From: Microbacterium sp. SZ1
GTDB lineage: Bacteria; Actinomycetota; Actinomycetes; Actinomycetales; Microbacteriaceae
Length of the DNA: 64,000 nucleotides
Assembly: GCF_002362255.1 (NCBI RefSeq)
Contig: NZ_LPVV01000012.1
Coordinates: forward strand, 124,001-188,000
Direction of reading: 5' to 3'
Under the pieces are notes generated by a model. That model was not told where the DNA came from, ran no database searches, and saw only the letters and a program-made list of their open reading frames with translations. Below are positions 1-11,832 of the stretch, piece after piece. How positions within the stretch are numbered: position 1 is the stretch's first letter; every line of letters begins with the position of its first letter. A program made the position numbers and the translations under genes.

Positions 1-2
1 GG

Positions 3-596
3 CCCGCCCGGTGGGCCGAGCTGACGTCGCGTCGTCTGCGGTCGGCGCTCGCGGCGAGTCGAGCCTGGGCGGAGGAGAGCATCATCGACGTGTCAGGGGC
101 CTTCGACGCCGACGACGAAGCGACCTTCGACGTCACCGGCCCCCGGCGTCACGCCGCCACGGTCGCAGCGCTCGACGAGGCCGACGTCGTGATCGCCGTC
201 GCCGCGGGCGACCCGCTCGGCGTCAGCCGCTTCGTGCGCGATCACGCGGAGCTGAGGCGCCTGGCGCCGAGGGCGAGGATCCACGTCGTCGTCAACAGAG
301 TGCGCTCAGGTCCTCTCGGCATCGATGCACGCGGGCAGATCCGCGCGACGCTCGACCGCTTCGCCGGCATAACCGACGTCACGTTCCTGCCCTTCGACCA
401 GCGAGCCGCGGATGCCGCTCTGCTGCACGGGCGTCCGATCGCCGACGTCGCTCCGCGATCGGCCCTCGCCGCCGCCGTCAGACGCCTGGCCGCCGAGGCC
501 CTTCCCCTCGCAGGACCGCCTACTGGCGATAGCTCGCGAGGAAGTTCCCGAGTCGCTCGACGGCTTCTGCGAGGACGCGCGGCTCCGGAAGGGTGA
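3..596 (+). CDS. MinD/ParA-like ATPase, C-terminal fragment (5' end outside window)
   Basis: The frame is open from the left edge, so the start lies upstream. The visible 197 residues look like the C-terminal half of a deviant-Walker P-loop ATPase of the MinD/ParA/CpaE type. An ADVVIAVAAGDPLGVSRF segment is followed by a strand ending VVVNRVRSG, the usual loop after the switch regions, and then by helices ending in an Ala-rich AVRRLAAEALP stretch. The Walker A motif is not in the window, so the exact subfamily (septum placement, pilus assembly CpaE/TadZ, partition) cannot be fixed. Its 3' end overlaps the convergent aminotransferase gene by 77 nt, an unusually long convergent overlap. The family call is reasonable; the specific role is unknown. 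Confidence 0.65.
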   Translation, partial: PARWAELTSRRLRSALAASRAWAEESIIDVSGAFDADDEATFDVTGPRRHAATVAALDEADVVIAVAAGDPLGVSRFVRDHAELRRLAPRARIHVVVNRVRSGPLGIDARGQIRATLDRFAGITDVTFLPFDQRAADAALLHGRPIADVAPRSALAAAVRRLAAEALPLAGPPTGDSSRGSSRVARRLLRGRAAPEG

Positions 597-1746
597 CGAT
601 GCGCAGGTGATCAGGGGTGGCCCAGTTGAAGCCGGTCCCCTGCACGAGCAGGATGTGCTCGGCCACGAGCAGGTCGTAGACGAGCTTCGCATCGTCACGG
701 ATCTCGTGCACGTTCGGATCGAGGCGCGGGAACGCGTACAGCGCGCCCTGCGGCTTGACGCACGAGACTCCGGGGATCGCCTCGAGTCCCTGCCACGAGA
801 TGTCGCGCTGCTCGTGCAGGCGACCCGTCGGCGCGATCAGCGCATCGATCGACTGCACTCCGCTGAGCGCCGCCTGCAGGGCGTGCTGAGCCGGCACGTT
901 GGGGCACAGACGGGTGGATGCGAGCAGGTTGATGCCTTCGAGGAACCCCTTGGCGTGCGCCTGCGGGCCGGTGATGACCAGCCAGCCGGAACGGTAGCCG
1001 GCAACCCGATAGGTCTTGGAGAGACCGTTGAACGTCAAGCACAGCAGATCGGGCGCGACCGTCGCGGTCGGAATGTGCACCGCGTCGTCGAAGAGGATGC
1101 GGTCGTAGATCTCGTCGGACAGGAGCAGCAGCTCGTGCTCGCGCGCGATCTGCACCATTCCCTCGAGGATCTCGCGCGAGTACACGACACCGGTGGGGTT
1201 GTTCGGGTTGATGATCACCATCGCCTTGGTGCGCGGCGTGATCTTCGAGCGGATATCCTCCAGGTCCGGCTGCCACCCGTCGTTCTCGTCGCACAGGTAG
1301 TGCACAGGCGTCCCGCCGGCGAGGCTCGTCATCGCGGTCCAGAGCGGGTAGTCCGGCGCCGGGATCAGCACTTCGTCGCCCTCGTCGAGAAGGGCCTGCA
1401 TGGTCATCGTGATGAGCTCGGACACGCCGTTGCCGAGGAACACGTCCTCCGGGTCGATCCGCGGGAAGCCCTCGATCTCCTCGTACCGACTCACGACCGC
1501 GCGCCGTGCGGAGACGATTCCCTTGCTGTCGCTGTAGCCGTGAGCCGTCGGAAGCGCCGCGAGCATGTCGTGGACGATCTGGTGCGGTGCCTCGAAGCCG
1601 AAGATCGCAGGGTTGCCCGTGTTGAGCTTGAGGATCCGGTGACCCTCCGCTTCCAGCCGCGCCGCCTCGACGAGCGTGTTCCCACGGATCTCGTACAGGA
1701 CGTTCTTGAGCTTCGACGACTGGTCGAAGTGGCGCGTTGGTGTCAT
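520..1746 (-). CDS. PLP-dependent aminotransferase, AlaA-type (alanine transaminase-like)
   Basis: This 408-residue class I/II aminotransferase is of normal length. It carries the substrate-binding KLNTGNPAIFGF segment near residue 40, the NPNNPTG motif near residue 185, the SDEIYDRI motif near residue 212 and the PLP lysine in NGLSKTYRVAGYRSGW near residue 245. The KLNTGNPAIFGFEAP start and SKTYR site resemble E. coli AlaA (YfbQ) and actinobacterial alanine/valine transaminases, so the likely reaction is glutamate + pyruvate to 2-oxoglutarate + alanine in the cytoplasm. It lies downstream of secA on the same strand, separated by a terminator-like hairpin. Substrate is inferred from family resemblance only. 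Confidence 0.85.
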   Translation of the reverse strand: MTPTRHFDQSSKLKNVLYEIRGNTLVEAARLEAEGHRILKLNTGNPAIFGFEAPHQIVHDMLAALPTAHGYSDSKGIVSARRAVVSRYEEIEGFPRIDPEDVFLGNGVSELITMTMQALLDEGDEVLIPAPDYPLWTAMTSLAGGTPVHYLCDENDGWQPDLEDIRSKITPRTKAMVIINPNNPTGVVYSREILEGMVQIAREHELLLLSDEIYDRILFDDAVHIPTATVAPDLLCLTFNGLSKTYRVAGYRSGWLVITGPQAHAKGFLEGINLLASTRLCPNVPAQHALQAALSGVQSIDALIAPTGRLHEQRDISWQGLEAIPGVSCVKPQGALYAFPRLDPNVHEIRDDAKLVYDLLVAEHILLVQGTGFNWATPDHLRIVTLPEPRVLAEAVERLGNFLASYRQ

Positions 1747-1767
1747 CGGCCAAGCCTACAGCGACGA

Positions 1768-1801
1768 GAGGAGGGCCAATCCTCACGGACTGGCCCTCCT
1801 C
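1768..1801 (-). terminator. Hairpin after secA
   Basis: An 11-bp perfect stem (GAGGAGGGCCA at 1768-1778, TGGCCCTCCTC at 1791-1801) with a 12-nt loop lies between the secA stop and the aminotransferase start, both on the minus strand. There is no clear U-tract, as is common in high-GC actinobacteria. It probably ends secA transcripts. Confidence 0.6.
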
Positions 1802-1824
1802 GACGCGGCGATCTCCGGCGCGTG

Positions 1825-4635
<2,811 letters not shown>

Positions 4636-4763
4636 AGATGTCATCTCCCTGTCGATGGGTCCTCGCAGCACCGCACATCGGGCGCGCACAAGGCATACGT
4701 TGTCATGTTACCGGCCCGTGACCTGCACGTCGCCTGCATGGCGCGCGTGCGGTGCGTTTCCGA

Positions 4764-4775
4764 GTATGTATATTG
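4764..4775 (+). promoter_or_regulatory. Candidate promoter/operator for the PadR gene
   Basis: The AT-rich run GTATGTATATTG stands out in the GC-rich background between secA and the PadR gene and contains a TANNNT box (TATATT, 4769-4774). PadR regulators often bind ATGT...ACAT-type sites in their own promoters, so it may serve as both -10 and operator; no full dyad is seen. Confidence 0.4.
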
Positions 4776-4796
4776 GTCGCGAGCCCAGGAGGTCCC

Positions 4797-5399
4797 ATGT
4801 CCGTGCGTCAGAGCCTGCTCGCGATCCTCGCCCAGGGGCCGTGCTACGGCTATCAGCTGCGCCACGAGTTCGCGCGTCGCACCGGTGCCGTGTGGCCGCT
4901 CAACGTCGGACAGATCTACAACACACTCGAACGCCTCGAGCGCGACGGTCTGGTCAGCCGAGACGAGGCCGACGCGCAGGGCCACGTCTACTGGGAGATC
5001 ACACCGGCGGGCGCGGCCGAGGTCGCACTCTGGCTCTCCGGTCCGGTCGAGCGGGCCCCCGCCCCGCGCGACGAGCTCGCGATCAAGGTCGCACTCGCGG
5101 CGACGCTTCCCGACGCCGACGCCGTCTCCGTCATCCATGCCGAGCACGCGGCGGTCGAGACACGCCTGGCCGAGCTGCGCCGGGTCCGCTCGTCCCGCGG
5201 CGACTCCGGCCCCGAGGACCTCGCGCACTCGCTCGTGCTGGACTCGATGATCTTCGCCGCCGAGGCGGAGTCGCGGTGGCTCGAGCACGCGGGCGCGCGT
5301 CTGGCCGAGCACCCGCAGCACGCGCTGGCACTCGCGCTCGACGTCGATCGCCCCAGACGCGGCCGCCCGGGTCGTGTGGAGAGGGATGCCCTCGTCTGA
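4797..5399 (+). CDS. PadR-family transcriptional regulator
   Basis: The 200-residue protein opens with the PadR winged-helix domain: SLLAILAQGPCYGYQLRHEF (helices 1-2), then VGQIYNTLERLERDGLV (recognition helix region) and the wing VYWEITPAGAAEV. The C-terminal part, about residues 85-175, is the helical dimerisation domain of the longer PadR-s1/Vir type, with an Arg-rich tail. Such proteins repress stress or efflux genes and often themselves. The ATG at 4797 was preferred over an upstream in-frame start because AGGAGG (4787-4792) sits 4 nt before it and the PadR fold begins immediately. No efflux gene is adjacent; the next gene encodes a coiled-coil protein, so the target is unknown. Confidence 0.9.
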   Translation: MSVRQSLLAILAQGPCYGYQLRHEFARRTGAVWPLNVGQIYNTLERLERDGLVSRDEADAQGHVYWEITPAGAAEVALWLSGPVERAPAPRDELAIKVALAATLPDADAVSVIHAEHAAVETRLAELRRVRSSRGDSGPEDLAHSLVLDSMIFAAEAESRWLEHAGARLAEHPQHALALALDVDRPRRGRPGRVERDALV

Positions 5400-5449
5400 T
5401 CGCCGTTCGCCTGAAGCGGATGCACAGCCACCCGAGATGCCCGGGAAAC

Positions 5450-5455
5450 TAGGAT
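5450..5455 (+). promoter_or_regulatory. Candidate -10 box (TAGGAT) for leaderless transcript
   Basis: TAGGAT ends 7 nt before the ATG at 5463, with no Shine-Dalgarno between them. This fits an actinobacterial leaderless promoter (TANNNT, start about 7 nt downstream). Confidence 0.5.
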
Positions 5456-5462
5456 CTGAGTC

Positions 5463-6797
5463 ATGGCTGGAATATGGGGCAGACGCAAGCGCGAACAGGA
5501 AGAACTCGCCGCACAGGATGCCGATCTGGCACGTCGTGCCGAGCAGGCTCTCGTCGCGGCCGACGAGCGCATCCGCACGACCTCGGACGAGCTGGTGTTC
5601 GCCGAGGCGGAGCTCGGCGATTCGCTCACGAGCGACCTCCGCACGGCCCTCGCGGCGGTGCGCACGCACCTGCGAGAGGCGTTCCAGCTGCATCAGCTGA
5701 ATCACGACGAGATCCCCGATACGCCGGAGGAGCTGCGCACGCGCAACGCCCGCATCGTGCAGCTGTGCGACTGGGCGCAGGATCTGCTCGACGAGAAGAC
5801 GGGCGATCTCGCGGAGTCGGTCGCGAAGGTGCGTAGGGCTCCCGAGATCATCGCACAGGTGCGTGCGGATGCCGCCGCGCTGAGCGAACGCATCCCGCAG
5901 ACGAACGCGACCGTCGCCCGACTCTCGAGCCGGTACTCCGAATCGGCGATGCACCAGATCACCGCCAGCGCGGCCGAGGCGGAGCAGCTCATCGCGTTCG
6001 CCACCCACGGCGCCGACGTCTCGGAGCGCCGCCGTGAGGCGAAGCAGAACGAGGAGGCCAACCTCGCCCTGGAGACGGCGACGGAGGCGACCCGCCGCGC
6101 CTCGGCCCTGCTCGACGCCGTGGAGGACTTCGAGATCGAGGCGCTCCGCGCCGAGTCGACTCTCGCCGAGGTCGTCGCAGACTCGCGGTCCGACCTGATC
6201 GCCGCGCGCACCGCTCCGCAGGTCCCGGCCGTCGCCGCGGCCGTGAGCGACCTGCAGAAAGCGCTCAGCGCTCTCTCCCCGGCCGGCTCCCCCGGCGACC
6301 CGTTCGCGGAGCTCTCGCAGCTGCGGGCGGCGAACACCGCGCTCGACGAGGCGATCGCCACCGCCCGTCACCGGGCCGAGCATCCGCTCCCCAGCATCCA
6401 GCAGGTGCAGCACGCGATCGACGATGCCGACCGCCAGCTCGGCGTGGCCCGCGGCCTCATCGCAGGACATCGCGGCTGGATCGGCGCCGACGCCCGCACC
6501 CGCCTCGCCGAGGCAGAACGTCTGCGCGTCGACCTCTCCGATCTGCTGCCCGCGGAGGAGACGAGGGAGCAGGCCCTCGCGGGGGCGCGTCGCGTGGCGC
6601 ACCTCGCCTCCGAGGCGCTCCAGCTCGCGCAGCGCGACATCGACTCCTCCCGCCCGCAGGATCAGTGGGGCGGCAACGGCTGGGGCGGCGGTGGCGGCTG
6701 GGGTGGCGGTCGCCGCGGCGGGGGCGGTGGAGACATCGCCTCCGGCATCCTCGGCGGGCTCGTGATCGGCGGCCTGCTCGACGGCATGTTCGACTGA
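5463..6797 (+). CDS. Coiled-coil protein with Gly-rich linker and C-terminal hydrophobic tail
   Basis: This 444-residue protein has no catalytic motif I recognise. Residues 1-400 are rich in Ala, Glu, Arg and Leu with heptad character, indicating long helices or coiled coils. Residues about 400-425 form a Gly/Trp-rich linker (GGNGWGGGGGWGGGRRGGGG). The last 18 residues, ASGILGGLVIGGLLDGMF, are short and hydrophobic and could be a membrane tail or oligomerisation helix. Similar Gly-rich plus hydrophobic ends occur in TPM-domain membrane proteins of actinobacteria, but the TPM domain itself is not evident here. It is probably leaderless (TAGGAT at 5450) and is followed by a strong bidirectional terminator. 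Function unknown. Confidence 0.75.
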   Translation: MAGIWGRRKREQEELAAQDADLARRAEQALVAADERIRTTSDELVFAEAELGDSLTSDLRTALAAVRTHLREAFQLHQLNHDEIPDTPEELRTRNARIVQLCDWAQDLLDEKTGDLAESVAKVRRAPEIIAQVRADAAALSERIPQTNATVARLSSRYSESAMHQITASAAEAEQLIAFATHGADVSERRREAKQNEEANLALETATEATRRASALLDAVEDFEIEALRAESTLAEVVADSRSDLIAARTAPQVPAVAAAVSDLQKALSALSPAGSPGDPFAELSQLRAANTALDEAIATARHRAEHPLPSIQQVQHAIDDADRQLGVARGLIAGHRGWIGADARTRLAEAERLRVDLSDLLPAEETREQALAGARRVAHLASEALQLAQRDIDSSRPQDQWGGNGWGGGGGWGGGRRGGGGGDIASGILGGLVIGGLLDGMFD

Positions 6798-6819
6798 TCG
6801 CACGCTCCCACCCATACGG

Positions 6820-6853
6820 AAGACGGCCCGCTCCTTCCGGAGCGGGCCGTCTT
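6820..6853. terminator. Strong bidirectional terminator hairpin
   Basis: A perfect 15-bp stem (6820-6834 pairing with 6839-6853) has a TTCC loop. It is followed by CGTTTGT on the plus strand and sits between two convergent genes, the coiled-coil gene and hpf, so it can serve both. Confidence 0.85.
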
Positions 6854-6867
6854 CGTTTGTCCCAGGC

Positions 6868-7524
6868 CTACGAGGCGAGCGCCTCGGCGGGCGGTGCCGA
6901 CGTCTCGAGCGCGATCACGCCGTAGTCCCAGCCCTTGCGTCGATAGACGACGCTGGGGTGGTCGGTGCGCGCGTCGACGAAGAGGAAGAAGTCGTGGCCG
7001 ACGAGCTCCATGCGGTCGACCGCCTCTTCGACGGTCATCCACTCGGGATCGAAGCTCTTGGTGCGGATCACGACCGGCGAGTAGACCTCGTCCTCGTCGT
7101 TCTGCACGGGGATGCTGCCGGTGGCGACGGCGCGGAGCACGTCAGCCGAGGCGGGCTGCACGTCGATCCCTTCGAGTGCGCCGCTCTCCTTCTCGAAGTG
7201 AGGTCCGCGCGGGTGCTGGCGGCCGTCGACGCGCTTCTCCTTCGCTCGACGCAGCTGCTCCGCCATCTTGTCGACAGCGAGGTCGAACGCGACGAACTTG
7301 TCGCCGTCGGTGGCTTCGGCGCGGACGACGGGCCCTTTGCCGATCAGCGTCAGCTCGACGGTCTCATCGGGAACGCGTCCGTTGCGATACACGCGATGGG
7401 TGACCTTCACGTCCAGGCGTTGCGCTCGCGCTGCGAACGTCTGGATCTTGGCGATCTTCTCCTCGACAACGGTTCGGAAGCGATCGGTGATACCCACTCC
7501 GACGCCGACGATGCTCGTTTCCAT
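6868..7524 (-). CDS. hpf: Ribosome hibernation-promoting factor, long form
   Basis: The 218-residue length and two-domain layout match long HPF, which binds the 30S decoding region and dimerises ribosomes into 100S particles in stationary phase. The N-terminal beta-alpha domain (METSIVGVGVGITDRFRTVV, VEEKIAKIQTF) spans about residues 1-110. After a linker, the C-terminal dimerisation domain runs from VYSPVVIRTKSFDPEWMTVEEAVDRMELVGHDFFLF to the end. The ATG at 7524 has AAGGAGG 5 nt upstream, so the in-frame ATG 8 codons earlier was rejected. The M. tuberculosis counterpart lies next to secA1 and comF, as here. Confidence 0.95.
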   Translation of the reverse strand: METSIVGVGVGITDRFRTVVEEKIAKIQTFAARAQRLDVKVTHRVYRNGRVPDETVELTLIGKGPVVRAEATDGDKFVAFDLAVDKMAEQLRRAKEKRVDGRQHPRGPHFEKESGALEGIDVQPASADVLRAVATGSIPVQNDEDEVYSPVVIRTKSFDPEWMTVEEAVDRMELVGHDFFLFVDARTDHPSVVYRRKGWDYGVIALETSAPPAEALAS

Positions 7525-7618
7525 TGCTGCCTCCTTGTCCCGGTCCACCCGGCCAAGGGCGGACCGTGGTCGCCTTGTGACCCCCCACCGTAGTCGGGTC
7601 CGGAGCGGATGTCACGGG

Positions 7619-8314
7619 TCACTTCCGCCGTGTCGTCGATGGATCGGATGTGAATGCGCGGTGCCCTCCGTGAAGAGGTGTGGCCGCCAGTGCGACCACA
7701 GCCACCACGTCGAAGCCCGCCCGGTCTAGCACGAGAGACGCCTCGTCGACGGTCGCGCCGGTGGTGATGACGTCGTCGACCAGGACGACACGCACTCCTT
7801 CGCCCCGGAGGCGCGCGCGCACGCTCCCCTCCGCGTTCCGGGCACGCGCGGAGACGTCGAGCCCGCGCTGATCGCGCCGAGCGTGCGAGGCGGACAAGGC
7901 CCGCAGCGGGCGCGCGCCCGCGCGGCGGATCAGCAGCTCGGGCACGCGGTAGCCGCGACGATGGAACGCTGCTCTCGAGGTCGGGACCGGCACCATCGAG
8001 ACAGCCGATCCGGGGACGGACGACAGGACGGCGGCGAGCGCGGCGCCCAGGGGACGTGCGAGCAGGGTCTCGCCATCATCCTTCAGCCGTCGGATGCAGC
8101 GAGCGGCGGTCCCCTCATAGGTGAGCGCCGCACGCACCACGCGTCCCTGCGGGGTGCGCACATCCACAGGGGAAGCCTGCAGCCGACCCCTGCACGGGTC
8201 GCACAGGAGCGTGCCCGGCTCGTCGCAGCCGGGGCACGTCGCGGACAGGAGGAGGGCGAGCGCCTCCCGCCCAAGGGCGCGGATGCCGGTCGCGGAGGCG
8301 GTGTGATCAGTCAT
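7619..8314 (-). CDS. ComF-family phosphoribosyltransferase-like protein
   Basis: The 231-residue protein has an N-terminal zinc-ribbon-like CPGCDEPGTLLCDPC, a central ALTYEGTAARCIRRLKDDGE segment typical of ComF, and the type I PRTase PRPP loop VVLVDDVITTGATVDEA near residue 190. ComF proteins are linked to DNA uptake in competent bacteria; in actinobacteria without known competence the role is unsettled. The ATG at 8314 starts just before the zinc ribbon. A longer frame reaches back into lpqB but its extra residues look like antisense noise. It lies downstream of lpqB with a 124-nt gap. Confidence 0.9.
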   Translation of the reverse strand: MTDHTASATGIRALGREALALLLSATCPGCDEPGTLLCDPCRGRLQASPVDVRTPQGRVVRAALTYEGTAARCIRRLKDDGETLLARPLGAALAAVLSSVPGSAVSMVPVPTSRAAFHRRGYRVPELLIRRAGARPLRALSASHARRDQRGLDVSARARNAEGSVRARLRGEGVRVVLVDDVITTGATVDEASLVLDRAGFDVVAVVALAATPLHGGHRAFTSDPSTTRRK

Positions 8315-8438
8315 CCGCCGAGCATGACGCAACCTGCGGCTCGTCGTCGGACCAGGCTTCGCAGACAGTCGATGCCTGTGAAGGGCTCCGTGTCCTGCCG
8401 CCTCTGTGCAGAGGTGGCAGGATCGTCGTGCGTGGAGC

Positions 8439-10157
8439 TCAGTGCCCTGCTCGAGTCGCGAGCAGCTGCGCTCCCGTCGTCGCCTGACTCCAGGCCGATC
8501 CACTGCGGGCGAAGACCGCGCCGTCGGAGCTCCAGATCCGCACTCCGGACGCGGAACGGGACCCCGCGATCGTCGTCGCTCCCACGGGCGCCGACTCGAC
8601 GGTTCCCGTTCCGCCGACGATCTGCGTCAGGACGATCCGGTCGTCGGTGTCGGCGAGCAGGGCGAGCCGGTCGGGGCCGAGCCAGACCAGGCCGGATGCC
8701 GTGCCCTGCAGCTGGGTGATCTCCTCGGTCGGCCCGAGCGCCGTCGGCACACCGTTCTCGTCCCGGATGATCGCCGAGACCACGACCCATCGCTCACCGC
8801 CGACCGCGATCACCGCGGCGATGCGGGCACCGTCGGCCGAGACGCGGATGGCCGAGACCTCGGACGCGCCCGGCCACGCGTCGGCGATGGGGTTCTGCGC
8901 GACGTCGACGCTGATGGCCTGCAGTGCGGACGGCGCAGTGGCGGGGACCGACCAGGTGTAGTCGAACGGATCCATCGAGGGGCGGACGAGCGACGATCGC
9001 TGATCGAGTTCGTCGAAGTTCCCGTTCCCGGCGATGTAGACGTGTCCGTCGCCCAGCTGCACGGCCGCGTGCGACCCGTCGAGCGCGACGTCGACCGCGA
9101 TGATCGGCTGGGTGACCGCGAGGATCTCCTCCGAGACCCCGGGCAGCGGTGTCACCTCCCCGCCGACGAGGTTGCCGAACGCGCCGTCCTTGAGAACGAG
9201 GCTCCCCCCGTCGGGAGGGTCCTCGACGAGCTTGACGACACCGGCGTCGAGAGTACGTCCGTCGATGCTGAAACGCACCTGACTCACCTGCACCCCAGCG
9301 GCGAGGAACGTCTCCTGCAGCTGCGTGCGCATGCGGGCGAGAGTGACCTGATCCAGGCCGGCGGCCGCACCGTTCAGTGCCACGTCGGCGACCTGGTCGG
9401 AGTCGATCGGCACGGCGTCGCGCGCGAGCTGCACGCCCGCGGGGAACGCGTTCTGCACCGCCGGATCGAGCCACGGGCTCGGCGCGCCCCCGATCAGAGC
9501 CTGCGCGATGGTCGTCGCGATGGTGGCACGCCGCGGGAACCACCGCACGTCGGGAACGAGGCGCTCCCAGGTCGGGTCGAAGAACTGCAGCGCGTAGTCG
9601 TCATAGACGCGAGAGAAGCGGGATTCATCGAGGACGACGCCGTCCGGCGCCTCGGAGATGCGCCACTGCCCGTCGGTCCGCTCGACGACGAACGACGAGG
9701 TGGAGGCTCCGAACGCCTCGGAGTACGCACCCGTGCCGTCGACGCTCGCCAACTGGTCGAACGTCACGCGGACGTCGGCGGTGTCGCCGTCATCCACCTC
9801 CGCGTCGTCCTCCACCGTCGAGGTGAACGACCGCGTTGCCGCACTCACGTCGATCGAGACTCCGGTGCTCGGCAGCCACTCCGCCGCCATCTCCGGCGTC
9901 ATGAAGCTCCGAGCCGTCGCCCAGTTGTCGGCCGGCGTGATGGCCGCCTCCACGAAACCCTCGACGATCTCCGCGGGCCCGGCGCCCTCGACAGGCCCGG
10001 ATGCGAGGGGGAGGAAGTCGGGGTCCTCGGGCGAGGTTCCGAGCGCGAGTCCGGGCTGGACATCGCCCGTCGTGGGCAGACCGGTGCACGCCGACAGAGC
10101 GAGGACCGTGGCGGCGAGCGCGGCGGCGAGGAGGTTCCGCCGTCGAACCGATCTCAT
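8439..10157 (-). CDS. lpqB: Lipoprotein LpqB (MtrAB accessory protein)
   Basis: This 572-residue lipoprotein has a signal peptide (RRRNLLAAALAATVLALSAC) whose lipobox LSAC places the acylated Cys near residue 24. It continues with the LpqB N-terminal region (residues about 50-190), a GerMN/sporulation-type domain (about 200-310, with VRFSIDGRTLDAGVVKLV) and a C-terminal beta-propeller-like region. In mycobacteria LpqB interacts with the sensor kinase MtrB and affects MtrA phosphorylation and cell-wall homeostasis. Its start overlaps the mtrB stop by 4 nt (ATGA), so the two are translationally coupled in the order mtrA-mtrB-lpqB. Confidence 0.95.
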   Translation of the reverse strand: MRSVRRRNLLAAALAATVLALSACTGLPTTGDVQPGLALGTSPEDPDFLPLASGPVEGAGPAEIVEGFVEAAITPADNWATARSFMTPEMAAEWLPSTGVSIDVSAATRSFTSTVEDDAEVDDGDTADVRVTFDQLASVDGTGAYSEAFGASTSSFVVERTDGQWRISEAPDGVVLDESRFSRVYDDYALQFFDPTWERLVPDVRWFPRRATIATTIAQALIGGAPSPWLDPAVQNAFPAGVQLARDAVPIDSDQVADVALNGAAAGLDQVTLARMRTQLQETFLAAGVQVSQVRFSIDGRTLDAGVVKLVEDPPDGGSLVLKDGAFGNLVGGEVTPLPGVSEEILAVTQPIIAVDVALDGSHAAVQLGDGHVYIAGNGNFDELDQRSSLVRPSMDPFDYTWSVPATAPSALQAISVDVAQNPIADAWPGASEVSAIRVSADGARIAAVIAVGGERWVVVSAIIRDENGVPTALGPTEEITQLQGTASGLVWLGPDRLALLADTDDRIVLTQIVGGTGTVESAPVGATTIAGSRSASGVRIWSSDGAVFARSGSAWSQATTGAQLLATRAGH

Positions 10158-11827
10158 TCGATGCTCCCTCGGTCGAACAGCTCGGCGGGGAGGTCGGCGA
10201 GGTGGATGGGCTGTGTCGCATCCCCCATCCCGGTGAGTGGCTCCTGAGGTTCGACGGGGATCGGAGACGGGCCGTCGAGGACCTCACCGCGCGGGATCGT
10301 GAGGACGAAGTTCGTGCCGACGCCGAGCTCCGACCAGACGGCGAGCGTCCCGCCGTGCAGCGTGGCATCGCCGAGGGCGATCGAGAGACCCAGTCCGGTG
10401 CCGCCGATCGTCCGCTGCCGCGACGGGTCGGCGCGCCAGAACCGGTCGAAGACGCGCTCGGCATCCGCGGGATCCATCCCGAGTCCGAAGTCGCGCACGC
10501 CGGCCGCCACCGCGTGCTGGTTGCTGTCGACGGTGACGATGATCGGGCGTCCCTCGCCGTGCTCGATCGCGTTGCCGATCAGGTTGCGCAGCACACGGCG
10601 GACGCGGCGAGGATCCATGTCCACCGGTGAGTACCCGCCGGGGGCGACGAGCCGCAGCTCGCTGCCGCGGCCGTCCGCGAGCGGCTGCATCTGCTCGATG
10701 ATGTCCTCGGCGAGATGGGCGAGGCTCGTGGCCTCGAGCTCCAGCTGCACGGAGCCGGCGTCGTACCGACTGATCTCGAGGAGGTCCGACAGAAGGGTCT
10801 CGAAGCGCTGCACCTGCGTGTGCAGAAGTTCGGTGGTGCGCGCCGTGGTCGGGTCGAACTCCTCGCGCTGGTCGTTGAGCATGTCGGCGGCGAGGCGGAT
10901 CGTCGTGAGCGGAGTCCGCAGCTCGTGCGACACATCCGACACGAACCGCTGCTGCACGAGCGACAGCTCGCCGAGCTCCTTGATCTGCGCTTCGATGCTG
11001 TCGGCCATCGCGTTGAACGATCGACCGAGCGTCGCGATCTCGTCCTCGCCGTGCACGTCGATCCGCACCCCGAGGTCTCCGGATGCGAGACGTGCGCTCG
11101 TCTCCGCGGCCTCGACGATCGGCGTCGACACCAGACGCAGCACGATCGAGGAGATGACCGCCACGATGGCCACGAGACCGATTCCGGCGATCCACAGCGT
11201 GCGCTGCACGAAGGTGAGGGTGCTGTCGGCATCGGCGAAGTCGTACGCGAAGTAGATGGCGAAGGGACCGGCCTCCGGCACCTGCAGCTGCTGCCCCACG
11301 ATCACGCCCGGCACAGAGCGTCCGCCGAGATCGATCGCCGCGGACTGCCAGGACTGCCAGTCGTCGAACTCGATGACGCGGTTGCGCAGGGCGGGGCTGA
11401 TGAAGTTGGCGCTGAGACCCGCGGTGAAGCCGTTGAGCGGCCCGGCGACATCGTCGTTGACGCGGAAGCCCGCGAGACCCTCGGCCGTCGAGTTGCGACC
11501 GAGATCCTCCTGCACGCTGTCCCAGAGCTCCTGCAGAGCAGCCGGATTGTCTCCGAGCGCGGCTGAGTCGAGCGTCGTCTGCGCCTGGTCGATCGACCGC
11601 CGCGCGTCCTCGAGAGCCTGGTTCTTACGGGACTCGAAGAGGTCGTTCTGGATGACGAGGGCCATCGTCACGCAGGTGATGAGGATCGCCGTCGAGGTGA
11701 GGAGCAGCGTGATGGCCAGCGTGCGGAACCGCAGCGACCGTCGCCACAGGGCGGCGAGCACGTCGGGCCACCCTCGCCAGTCGCGGAGGACGGCGACCGC
11801 GGTGGTGGTCGCTGTCGTCGCGGCCAT
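10154..11827 (-). CDS. mtrB: Sensor histidine kinase MtrB
   Basis: The 557-residue membrane kinase pairs with MtrA to control cell-wall and division genes. A first membrane helix (TLAITLLLTSTAILITCVTM, about residues 36-58) is followed by an extracytoplasmic sensor region and a second helix (LWIAGIGLVAIVAVISSIVL, about 210-230). After HAMP comes the HisKA phosphoacceptor FVSDVSHELRTPLTTIRLAA (His near residue 303) and an ATPase domain with N, G1 and G2 boxes (NLIGNAIEHG, DFGLGMDP, GGTGLGLSIA). The C-terminal tail is Pro/Glu-rich. It is 5 nt downstream of mtrA and overlaps lpqB. Confidence 0.96.
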   Translation of the reverse strand: MAATTATTTAVAVLRDWRGWPDVLAALWRRSLRFRTLAITLLLTSTAILITCVTMALVIQNDLFESRKNQALEDARRSIDQAQTTLDSAALGDNPAALQELWDSVQEDLGRNSTAEGLAGFRVNDDVAGPLNGFTAGLSANFISPALRNRVIEFDDWQSWQSAAIDLGGRSVPGVIVGQQLQVPEAGPFAIYFAYDFADADSTLTFVQRTLWIAGIGLVAIVAVISSIVLRLVSTPIVEAAETSARLASGDLGVRIDVHGEDEIATLGRSFNAMADSIEAQIKELGELSLVQQRFVSDVSHELRTPLTTIRLAADMLNDQREEFDPTTARTTELLHTQVQRFETLLSDLLEISRYDAGSVQLELEATSLAHLAEDIIEQMQPLADGRGSELRLVAPGGYSPVDMDPRRVRRVLRNLIGNAIEHGEGRPIIVTVDSNQHAVAAGVRDFGLGMDPADAERVFDRFWRADPSRQRTIGGTGLGLSIALGDATLHGGTLAVWSELGVGTNFVLTIPRGEVLDGPSPIPVEPQEPLTGMGDATQPIHLADLPAELFDRGSIE

Positions 11828-11832
11828 GGGTC